64,000 nt of DNA from Lichenostomus cassidix (Eukaryota > Chordata > Aves > Passeriformes > Meliphagidae). The stretch covers positions 4,595,522 through 4,659,521 of the forward strand of contig CM039211.1 in the NCBI GenBank assembly GCA_008360975.2, read 5' to 3'. Position 1 is the stretch's first letter, and every line of letters starts with the position of its first letter. Under the pieces are notes generated by a model. It was not told the DNA's origin. It saw only the letters and a list, made by a program, of their open reading frames with translations, and did no database searches. Shown here piece after piece: positions 27,776-38,900 of this stretch. The translations under genes and the position numbers were made by a program.

Positions 27776-28643
27776 GCCTTAGGATAAAGATGTAAACTAG
27801 CCACATGTCTGGAATAACAAAAATTAAATGGTTTAAAGCATGGGGAAAAATCTTGAAATGAAATTATCCTGCAGCACTTTTGAACAGAGCTGCTTGGGAA
27901 GTATTACAATGTTTTTGTCTTCCATTGACAGTATCTGACAACTTGAAGGGTGAGTTGCTCTCTCAGTTAATTTCAGTTTTTATGCAAAGCACCAGAAATG
28001 TAAACAGAATGGAGAAGATGTGACTGCAAGGTCACAAAGTACTGAATAGATGTTGATTTCATTATGTCACTTGCTGTGTCTCCTTCTTACACAGACCTGC
28101 TGTGCCATTGCTGTTTACTTGTTTAAAATGTAAATTCTTGAAACACATGTAAGACGAATCTTTCTATTTTCATGGAATTACTGAGATCAACACAGAAAAG
28201 CTTAACCAGTGATTAAAGCAAGTAACAAAAGCTGCAGACCTAGTTTTGAACTCCCAACCTCTGTCAACTCTTTTGCTTCAATTTGCAAGTAATTTTATCT
28301 CTATGTGGCTTGTTTTCCTATCACAAGGGGAGGGACACGACCTACTTACAAACCACTGTGTTTTCTCTCTTTTCCTGTGTATAAAATGTGCCTTTACTAT
28401 TTTTTTAAATCCAGGGCAGGACATCAGCCCAGAGAAAGCAAGGGATGTGCAGACAGAAGTCCAAACCCAATGTTATTTATTACCAGTGATGCCTGTGGCA
28501 GCAGCAATGCATCATGAGTGAAAAAGAAGAATAAAACGCTGTAATTCAAACTGCTGTTTCCCAGTACAGACCCAGAATTTTCCCCAATTTTTTCCCCCCA
28601 TTAATGACTTGCTTTTCTAAAAGACTCGGTAATTCAGAACATT

Positions 28644-28722
28644 TATTTATTCACGATGGGGGGTAAAATAATAAACAAATTCCACTGAGGACTCTTGAAA
28701 CTCGGGAAAGAAAGAATGTTTA
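28644..28722 (-). promoter_or_regulatory. RASGRF2: Candidate poly(A) signals for RASGRF2 (distal)
   Basis: The first canonical minus-strand AATAAA motifs after the RASGRF2 stop are near 28716 and 28644-28651 (overlapping pair), about 4.2 kb downstream. A long 3' UTR ending here is possible. Variant signals such as CATAAA near 30925 could give a much shorter one. Which is used cannot be told from sequence. Confidence 0.35.
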
Positions 28723-29429
28723 TTAGCACACAGGCACAACACCTCGCCTGATATGCCTTACTAACAACAATGCAAAGCAATAACCTCAGGTCAAAAGAGA
28801 AGTTGTAATACATGCAGAAACATCTGGATTGTGCACTAAGTAACACGTTAGATATAGGTACATCTGTCAAATGAACACACATCTACTGTCCCAGGTAACA
28901 GAACTTCAGAGACTACTTCAGGAACAAAGGTACAACAGAACAACCATCACTGAGCAGTACTTTGGACATGAAGCTTCCTAGACAGAGACATTTGACCTTT
29001 GGAGGCAAAAACTGTAACAGGCAAATAGCTGAGAGCCAGATCCCCAAAGACTTATGAAAAGCTCTCGGTGAAGCCTAAGGTATTATCAGAATGAGGTCTG
29101 AAGGGTTTTGCCCTTGATGAGTAAAATTATCAGTGGGTAAAAATGTCTCCATGGGTGAGAATTTTAAATCATCAAGGTTAAATGTTGCTAAGAGTGACAG
29201 GAGGAAAGACTGAATATTGATACAAATAAAACAATGTGTTTGTGAAACCCTTAAAATAAATAACAAACATGAAGGAAAATTTGGGATAATTAACATGTCC
29301 CGAAATCAAAATCAACATGGTTTAAATTAATAAATATTTAAAATAGTTAAGTTCCTTTTTATCCTACAGAACAATAATCAATATTAAAGACTAGGAAAGC
29401 AGAAAGAGGACGGGGACCTCCTCCTTACT

Positions 29430-30720
29430 CTAAGACCAGGGTGATCGGTGCCAGCTGCCACCTCTCACCGCGAAGCTACGTGTCTGTGTGTGACAGGACG
29501 GGCAGAGGGAAGGGACAGCACGAACACTCACTGGGAACGGTTCGGGTTTACACTAGAGGATGAGAACTCGCGGGCTCAGTCCGGCGGGGAAGGGGTGAAG
29601 GCTGGGGTGAAGGCAACTCTAACCCTGTGTCAGCGTGTCCCAGCGCTCTGGCCGCCGAGGGGACAGCAGTGTGTGCCGCCGGGCTGGGGACACCGCGGGG
29701 ACACCGCAGAGCCGGCTGGCAGGCGAGCCCACCGCGGAGCAGTGGGTGAAAGCTTTATCCCCATCGCCGCCAGCCGCCCGCCCGGCAGCCCAGGGGCTCA
29801 CAAGGCAACTGCAGAGGCGCTTCGGCCCCTCTCTGTCCAGGGAATCCTCCTCGCTGCGCTCCCGCGGGGGAACGGGAGGCTGAGATGCTCCGCAGCGACA
29901 AGATCCTAAAAGACAGCGAGACCCAGAGAGAGTCCTCGCTGGGAGACAGCAGAGCTCCCCGGAACACCAGAGGCAAACAGTGGGAGTGTGATGAATGAGA
30001 TCTCTGTCTCGGTGAGATATGGCTGAGGTGGAGTGGCACAGAGGGCAGGAGCTCGCTGTGCCCTGCAGGGACACCGCCGGGCTGAGCTGGTGACACTGGC
30101 AAAGCCTCGCACGAAGCAGGGTGCTGCTGCCTACTGACGACTGCCAGAGCCCCAGCTCGGGCAGGGCTGTGGCACAGGCACTCGGGCCGCTCGGAGGTGA
30201 AGCACGCAGCCCACAGCCCAGCCCTGGGGCTGCTGCAGAACAGCTGTTTCCAGCTGTGCTCGTGGGGTTGCAACCCCAGCGAGGGGTGTGGGTGACAAGG
30301 TGCATCCTCACTTCTTCCTGTGCTTTAGCAAAAGCATTGTATCCCCAAGCAAAAACATCAACGTTAGCCATCAGCAAGTCAAACACTACTGTGACCAAAA
30401 CAGCTTTTAAAGTTTTGTTGCTGCTGCTGTTGCTACGAACACAAATCAAGAATCCAACTCTCGTGATTCTGACCTAAACCGGCCACTGGAGCAAGAGGCA
30501 ACCTTTGGCATCTGAGCAGGATGTGCTCCTCCAGAGGGGCTGAGCTCCCAGATTCTGTCTGGTTTTGAGCCGTGGGTGCTCAGCCCCCCTGGCCAGGCGC
30601 ACGCCTGCCCCTTGTCCTGCCGTGTGCCACAGAGCACAGCCCTGCCGAGAGCATCGAGTGCTCTGCCCGACGCTGTGGGCACAGAACAGCAGCTGCGACA
30701 GGAGCGCGAGGGAGAGAGAG
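29430..30720. promoter_or_regulatory. GC- and CpG-rich block between RASGRF2 and CKMT2; candidate CKMT2 promoter/first exon
   Basis: CpG dinucleotides are dense, particularly 29570-29900, while the flanks are AT-rich and CpG-poor. On the minus strand, TTAGA|GTAAGG (intron start 29428) and CGCG|GTGAGA (29468) would be good splice donors for a noncoding first exon of CKMT2, whose coding exon 1 needs an upstream partner. E-boxes CAGCTG occur at about 29452 and 30250. The alternative is that the block is part of a long RASGRF2 3' UTR or an unrelated CpG island. The 276-codon minus-strand open frame (29619-30449) inside it is unlike any protein I know. Confidence 0.45.
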
Positions 30721-32891
30721 TTGTACCCTGTAACCCTAAAACATCCAGGAGATTTGGTACAGTGGGGTACAGGCAGATAAAGCAGCACTTTACAGCAAAC
30801 AACAGAGATGCCCATTGACACTGACAGCTGTTACACGTTTTCTTTGTTAATAAAGAAACAATAAAACCAACTTAAGAAATCACTTTTTGGACCACATTCT
30901 CCCTGTTGCTCCATTACTTCAAAGTGTTTTATGACGCTACTGCATGGTAACTGCTTTTGTATGGAAAACACAGTCAGTGGTTTTGTGGTCCAAATAAACC
31001 ATGCTCTTTGTTTTTTCTCCTCATATCATGCACTGGGATGCAACCAGCTTCTTGTCAATTATTAGTCAGAAGAAACAAACACATTTTTCACAATAAAAAG
31101 CTTCTATAAGTAACATTTCTACAGCAATCATTAGCCAGAGCTATTTTAAGTGTTCCTAGCATTTCCTTCTCTCTTGCTGTCTGCTTTTCTAATGGAGGAA
31201 ATTTCCAGTATCTGTGACACTTCCCCATGCAGCTATTTACAAGGAGCTGGTCCTTGTGGAGAAGGACCTTAATGAAATTTACAGTTGCTAAGGTACATTT
31301 GTAAATGCTGGCAGTCACACTGAGACAGAACGAACGGAGCTTTGTGCAGCTCTGGGCTGGGCCAGCAATGGAATTAAAGTGCAAATAAAGACAAAAACCA
31401 CAAGCCAGGCAGGTCCATTTGCATCACCAGCGTACAGAAGCATCATGACTGTGTAAGATATGTCAGATCAAATAGGCCTAAGTCACAATCTATTTTAAAC
31501 ATCTGTCTCCCTGAGAGGATTTAAGGGAGGTATACGGTGATATAGCCCTATTTCTTCAACTGGCTGAGTATCATTGGAAAAGTAAGGACACTTTTCCAGC
31601 CAATTTTTGTTTTCAACAGCGCTAACACCTGTGTTTTGTACTATGATACCCTTTACAGCATTTGAGCTCACTTTCCATGCAGCTACGACAGGCCACTCTT
31701 GATGAGGAAAATACAAGAAGTACCAACTAGTGTAGAAGTTACATTGATCTACCTGGTACATCACAAAAGCAGAGGCTCTGCAAACATTTACAAACAGCAC
31801 ATTTTCTCAAACATATGCAAGTGATAATTACTAGCTCAGATAAAAATACATACTTTGTGTTTGCTGGCATTCACTGTTTGCCACTGGCACATTTGATTTT
31901 GGAGCTAAATCAGTGCCAAATGGCTGAACAACAAAAAAATATACATTTTTCAAACCACCAGTTCCACACAAAACGGAACTGCCACTCCAGCTCCAAGTGC
32001 TCACTGCTGATCACCACCTGCTGCCAGACAGACATGTATTTCTCTCCACAGTGTGTCCAGAAAGTGCTCTGTAGCCCGACTTGTCAGAAAAGCTGCAGGA
32101 GGTGCAGGGAAATAAAGTGCCTCTTCCAGAGCTGTGTGCAGCGTGACTCACCATCCCCTGCACTCCGGATGCCTCACCTTCCCAGCTGGCAACTATTTAC
32201 AACTATTCCACCAGTCCATTTGCTCTCCGTGCTGTAAATACTCTCACTGATGAAAAAGGTATTTACAAATCATTTTTATAGATACAATCAGTCACCTTAG
32301 AAAAGGTTGACAAGACATTTAAAGAGGAAAATGTTTTACAAAGAGTAGCATTAAATGTACAGCGGGTGTTTTGAACAGCTGCAGATCTGAAGTTACTAGA
32401 TGCTGTCTCAATAGCACTCCAAAGTAGTAGATGACTGCTAAAAACCTGTTTTTTCAATGAAATTAACACAACATGAGGACATCACAGCCATTACTGCCCC
32501 AGTGAACACATAGTTAGCCATCAACCCAGCCATCTCACTTTGCTTTCTTACCCTAATACACCTGAACATATTTACCACCGTTTAAATCCATACCCTAAAT
32601 TTGTCGTGTGAGATGGCTGCAATGAGTGCCTGTTCACAGGAAAGTCTCCTGTTTTCCATTAAATCACATTTCCTAATGCCAAACACGATCTTTGCAAAGC
32701 AGAAATCACTTGATGCGGGTAGGAAGTCTTTGTCTTTCACTTCCAACACTCATCTGTGTCACCTGAGAGGGAAATGCTGTGAGACTCTGTATCTCTCATT
32801 GGCAAAGAGAGCTGGCATTGTTCTCAGAATTTCCCTCGCTGGATTGAGGAGATGCAGGCATGGCTGTGCTGAGGCTGTGGGCAGGCTGAGG
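30721..32891 (-). other. RASGRF2 3' UTR and intergenic sequence
   Basis: This sequence directly follows the RASGRF2 stop in gene order. At least its upper part should be 3' UTR. No canonical AATAAA is present on the minus strand in this stretch, and I see no repeat family or coding exon. Confidence 0.6.
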
Positions 32892-32984
32892 TCAGGCGGG
32901 CAGCCGCGGCTCGATCTTCAGCGACAGCTCGTACAGAGTGTCCTCGTCCATGATGAGTGTCTTGTCCAGCAGGTAGTGAGTGAC
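32892..32984 (-). CDS. RASGRF2: RASGRF2 last coding exon and stop
   Basis: The acceptor is cacggcag|GTC. It encodes [20 protein letters not shown], then [10 protein letters not shown], with TGA at 32894-32892. The IEPRLPA ending is the usual RASGRF2 C-terminus. Confidence 0.96.
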   Translation of the reverse strand, partial: VTHYLLDKTLIMDEDTLYELSLKIEPRLPA

Positions 32985-35900
32985 CTGCCGTGGGAAACAC
33001 ACATGGACACACTGTGGGACTGACACAGACATCTCCCAGCCTTCCTGTCCCCTTCAGCCCATTTTGGATCCTCAGATCCCCTCAAGTTGTTTTCTTGAGA
33101 AACCCAACACCTCCTTGGAACACTGTTGGCATAAAGATGTGCCTGCAGCACTCTGGGAATTAATTAGGATTAATTCCTCTTAGGAATGGGCAAATCCTTT
33201 CCCAGGTTACCTCAGCCCAAGCTGCTCTTCTCGAGTCTGAGATGAACCTTCTCTGAAGGCACAGACCAGCTTTGGTCAAAGTTGCCTCACTCCCAGGAAG
33301 GACAAAGGGAAAAGGAATTGCAGGATGCCTCAGCAGGTGCTTGGGGCACCTCCTGATCCTCATCCCAGGATCTCAGGGCAGGGAAAACACATCTCCCTTT
33401 GAAGCCCTCACAGCACAAAGGCCACAGTCCCCACAGCCCTTCCAAAGGAGCACACAAGTTCTTTACAAGGCATCAAACAACGAGTCCCTGCAGGGTGAGG
33501 GTCTCACTGCCCCAAGGACTGCCTGTCTGTCTGTCCTCTCCTCCATGTGTGGGAGCAGAATACACCCATTTTCGCTCCCAACAACAGCTGTGTCTCACAG
33601 GAAACTGCTGTCCCAGCTCTGGTGTCCCCAGCAGGCAGGAGCCTTACCCTCTGCTGGTGCTCGATGCGGTAGGAGGTCTGCTGGAACTGGCGGATTTCCC
33701 TGATGATGTGCGAGATCTTTGAAGAGAGCACAGGGATGTCAGTGCAACAACCACAGTCTGACTTCAGCTGAGACACACAAGGCAAGAATTCTGCACCAAA
33801 TCATTGGCTTTAATTTGCGATGAGGGGAGGGAAGGGCAGAGGTCATGTCCTAGCAGCTCCCGAGGACTTCACTTTCCCACATCAAACTTTTACTCCTCAG
33901 TCAGCCCCGGGTGAGCCACCCTGCCTCTCCTTTCCCCACAATGAAACCTCTCTGCTCTTTGCCTCGAGTGATTCTGCAGAGTGCAGCCCCAGGATGGGCA
34001 TTAAGCTGAGAATGCAGGAGACATTTCCATGCCTCCCTCTGAGGAGTTGTTACAAAACAGCATTACATGGCAGTGGGAGAGACATCAACTTTAAAGTGCT
34101 TTTTAGATAGACCAGAGCCCACTTTGAAAAGAACATTGTGATTACTGCTTCCTGGTGAATCACTGCATTCCTGTAATTCTGGTTATTTTAAAAAGCTTTT
34201 TGTTGCTCCTTCACGAGCTTCAGGCAGCTGCTTTTGCTGTCATTTCTCAGGAAGTAAAGTGGGGACAAATTCAGACTGTGAAAACACCCAGCTTTGCCGG
34301 AAGGTGGTGATAGAAGACTGGGTGGAGAAATTGCTCTTGAGTCGCTGCCTCTCTTGCACAACACCAAAACACCCTCGAAGCTACGTTCAAAGGAGTTATA
34401 GTGAAATTAATAATTAACTCACACAACTGAACACCTGTTGGTGAAGGATATAAGAAACTGAAAGTTACCATTCTCATTTTGGAAAAATTGACAAGGCCTT
34501 CCTCAGTGAAGTTGGGAGTTCCTTCCTCAATGAATGCCAGGTCGGTCAGGTACATCCCAAGGTAGGGAACAGCAGGTGGGTTACAGCTGGAAATTAATAA
34601 ATCAGTTTACTTCCCTGTAGTTACATTTGCAATGCATTACTTTTCTGATCCGCACAAACTCTTTATTACTTTGCCCACTTCTAATCAAGGGGTTGTATTC
34701 ATTCCCAGGACAGACATCTCCTCTGGCTCTGCTTGAGTTGTGTTTGCTCTGCCTGCAACAAATTGAATGCATTCTGTCCAATATCTAATATTAATGGCAT
34801 TTTTAAAATATACCATTAATTATGCTGGCAGTTCAGTAGCCGGCTTCTCTCAAGATCACTTGAAGCAGTTGTGCCGCTCAGTTTTGAAAAGCTACTTCCA
34901 ATTACAAAACTCGCAAAAATTCGGGGTTTTGTACAGCTGGACTCAGAACACAAAATGTAGAACACTTGACACAGAATAGCCTGGATAACAAAATTACAGA
35001 ATGCCAAAAGCAATCCGGCAAATCAATTAAGGAAAACAATATTCAAGGACTACTGCACAAAAGCAGCAGATTGTTTTCCAGCGGGCTGGGAGGCCACAGG
35101 AGAAGAAATATCCCTGTGCTTTTGTCCTCTCCCTATGTTCCTCCCATAATTTATTGTCAGAAATATAATTTATCATCATATGAATAGGTCTGTGACCTGA
35201 CACAGGCTTAGTCCCAAGCCCTAAACTTCTTAACTAGAACAATCCATTTTGTCATAAAACTTTTATTTATAAAGCTGTCTTTACACTTATTGAAAAAGTT
35301 TATCTGTGTAAGTAAAACCCCAACAGGGAACATTCACACAGAAAAATAGTTTAATTTCTTTCAGTAATTCTCTGGAGCTACTGTGTTTATCCATCAGGGG
35401 TATTAAATCACAGCATATTCAGCAAAATAATAATGCCAAACAGAACCAACCTAGAATTTAAAAGGCTATTAGGCAAAAAATCTATTAATTATTAAAGTGT
35501 AATCAAAGCCAATTAATCTTTAACATGAACTATCTACTGCTTATAACAAAACACAATTGTATACTGTAGGGAGGCATACTTTTTGAGCATTTCTCTCAGG
35601 TTTTTAAATCTTCCTTCAGATGACACAGTCTTCTGAAGTTTGTCCATGAGAGCTTTTGTCTAGAAAGAAAATGCATTAGAAATGTCATTGCTGGTCCACA
35701 TAAATTACTGTAATTAGATTCTTGCAAAGGTGTAATTCACTTAGCATTCCCACCCCATTTTCAAAAGGAATAAAACAGGCATTAGGAATTTTTACTGCAG
35801 TTCCTCCTGTCTTTCTGCAAATGGAGATTAGGCAGCATTAAAGATTTTCCTAGGAGTGATACACAGAACTTGTTATTTATGCTAATATTATTACCCTGCC

Positions 35901-38900
35901 AGTGGAAGAAAACCCACAAATGTATTAACTTAATGGTCAGGAATTCAGTTTGCTGTGCACTCACGAATATAACAGATCCTACAAGCTGCTGAGGCTCCTC
36001 AGCTGTGTTTGGTGAAGTTGGTCACAGCCAGGGGTGTTCACTGCCTTGGAGTTTGCACTGAGCTGATTTTGCCTCCAGGTTCAAGATAAAAGCTGAGTAT
36101 GTAAATGAGAATCTATTCCTGTCTTACACAAATCACTTTCAGTGGGCATCAGCAGACCCTGGTTTCTTCATAAGTTTAAATAAATTTGCTTTTCAGCCTG
36201 TTTATGGTACTGACTTGAGTGTAGAGAATGATAAGAAATTCATCATATTTGAAACTGAATTTCCAATTAAGAGAGAGCTGTAGGCAGACAGAGTCACTTT
36301 CTTCTGAGTAGCAGGCTGATGAAAACCCAGATTGCATTCCCAATAGGTACCAGAGGACTGTGCCACAACACCAATCTGCTGTGGGTTTGGTTTCTTTCTT
36401 TTTTAATTGAAAAGTTTAAAAATCAAACTCATTCTATCCATAAAACTTCTTCGAGGTAAACTCATTTGTAACAGTTTGTATTGAAAGGATTTTTAACATC
36501 TTTTTAAATAGAAGAACATAGCACCAGCTATGAGGCAGCTGAGAAAAACTGACTGGAGACAGTGGTACAGACAGAATGTATTTTAATTGCATTTCTCTGA
36601 ACCATTTAGAACACAACATAAAAGACTGGATTGTCTTCATCCTGACTGGCCTTTCTGTCATGTGTGTGTCTTGTTTCTGTGGCTGACAGTCATTCTCACA
36701 GCTTTGCTGACAGCCTCAGCAGCCAGGTAAGGGTTACAGAGAGGTGCTCACTGCACCTAAACTTCAGCTCCTGAATGAGAAAGAAGACTTTTTATCAACA
36801 GTCTCCTACTGGGTAGCAAAAAAGTCACCAATTTGAGAGAGTTTGACCTTCCTACAGGCTTTCTGCACAGGTAGTTCCTATTTTATGCACCTGACCAGAC
36901 TTTAATCACAGCTCTTGCAACCACCCAGATGTATCTATTAGAAAACATGTAAATTTAGTTTACTCGAATAGCTCAGCACTTCAGGCCCAACAGTCTTTGG
37001 CACCTGCCAGTTCCAATGACAACCATTTGTTTCCACAGACAGAAAAATTAAATACCAAAGACCTGGACAGGAAATGCCAGCTCCACGTGGAGGAAAATCA
37101 GAAACATTTTCAGGAGGGCTCCTGTCTGAGCCCCTGGTGCAGTGACCGACGGAAGCTGGACATCCCCCCGTGGCCGTGTCCCTCTCACCTGCTTGGACAC
37201 CTTTCCCCAGGTCTTCTTGAGCCTGTAGATGGCACTCCTGTTGAGGGCTGAGGTGATCTCCAGCACGCCGTTGTAGTTGTGCAGGCAGCGGCAGATGTCA
37301 GCCACTGCCACCCACTTCTCGATGGCGCTGGCCCGCGAGGGGACATCGGCGTAGCTCATGATCTGAGAGGCCACCAGGTTGCTCATCTGCCCACAGACAG
37401 AGGCAGGGAGTCAGGGAGCTGGAGCACCATGCCTTCTAGGATGTAACTCATCAATGCACAAGGCAGAAAACCCCCACAGAGGCATGACAGACAGGATGGC
37501 TCCTGATGAACCCAGGGAAAGTACACCGAAAACAGAGTTTGGTGGAGGGGAGGAGGATAGGAAAGAAGGGCTGGGGATGCAGTGGGAAGGTCTTCAAACC
37601 ACCAGTGATAAAACTGGTTGGGAAGTCTATCAGTAAAATCCAAGGAAAATTATAAAGAGCGAAGATATGTTTAGGGATACAAAGGGCATTCATTAAATAC
37701 AATTGGTGTTATATTTCTCAGGAGAAAATTCAGTTCCTTAAGTAGGCAGACAGTCACTGTGCTACAGTTTAAAATGTTCTGCTGTTTTAAATTGCCACTG
37801 AAATGCTGAGTCACAATTGCTGGAAACAAGACTCTTCATCTGCTTTGATTTAAATGGTTAATTACAAACAGGCTGACACATTCAGTCACTACCAGATAGC
37901 ACATTACATCACACTGCAACAAAAACCAGCAGTTTTGTTCCAGAGGTCACAGACAGTCCATAGGGCTCCTAGAAAGCAAAGCTGTATTTCAGAGTACTTA
38001 CATCATTAAAATGTTGACTAGTTTTCATAATATAGGGCGTTCTCTCATTTTTATCCACTTTCATCCAGCCCTGCCCCAGGAACTCTCTATACATTGATGA
38101 GAGAGAAAAAAGCAAACAAAAATTCTCTTCATAAACACAGCACAGTCTGTCTGTAACCAAAGCCTAAGCAGATTTCAAGGATACCTCAATTTGCTGGCAG
38201 CTAATAACACAGCTTTACACTAATTCCACCATCACACTATACCATTTTTAATGCCATCTGAAACGGTAAATATTGTAAAGAAGAATTATTTCTCCCTTAA
38301 TCCCCTCTCCCCCATCACCCCATCCCAATTCCCAGCCCCCGTTTATCCGTTATGTGTGCAGACCCTCAGTGAGAGCCCGGGCTGGCCAGAGCAGGGGACA
38401 GGGGGCAGGTGGCAGGGGACAGGGGGCAGGTGGCAGGTGACAGGTGACAGGTGGTAGGTGACAGGGACACTCACTCGTAGGGGATGCTGCGGAACACGAC
38501 GTGGTCCAGCAGGGTGATCTGCTCCGCCAGCTCCATGGCCGACAGTGTCTCGAAGCACTCGGGCTTGGGGCAGTCTGGCTGCAGGAGCAAGGAGAGCACA
38601 GTGACCTCTGAGTGACACAGAGCACCTCAGGGTGACAGCAGCTGCCTGTGGGCCTCCAGCACGGGGCTGTGGTTAACTTGGTGCTGAAGGATTAATAACA
38701 GCTGCTAACAACTCCAACATCAGGCTGGAACCTCACAGAGGAACCAACACACACCAGCTCAAGACAGTGGGTTAATTAAACATAGGATAATTAAACTCTG
38801 TATATTCTGCTCTTATATTTTTATATATAGTAATATCTTTCTGTTTTTTTTAATTGCTGAGATTTGTATCCAAATCCTAAAGTTTTGACATGTTCATTTA

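Larger units (their letters stand above)
17867..29400. other. Probable 5' intron or upstream region of CKMT2; no coding exon recognised
   Basis: Because coding exon 1 starts at a splice acceptor, at least one upstream noncoding exon must exist, and this region is probably 5' intron. I see a poly-T run (20767-20797), a 34-bp minisatellite, two CR1 tails and a G/T-rich tract. No conserved protein is recognised in any frame. Confidence 0.6.
32985..37188 (-). other. RASGRF2: RASGRF2 last three-to-four introns
   Basis: These short introns (32985-33647, 33717-34468, 34587-35579, 35660-37188) separate the final exons. I recognise no repeats or other genes in them. Confidence 0.85.

Noticed and set aside
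37048..37386. ATG at 37386 as a start of a short RASGRF2 isoform
   Set aside because: The Met is the first codon of an internal exon directly after a splice acceptor; nothing indicates a promoter.
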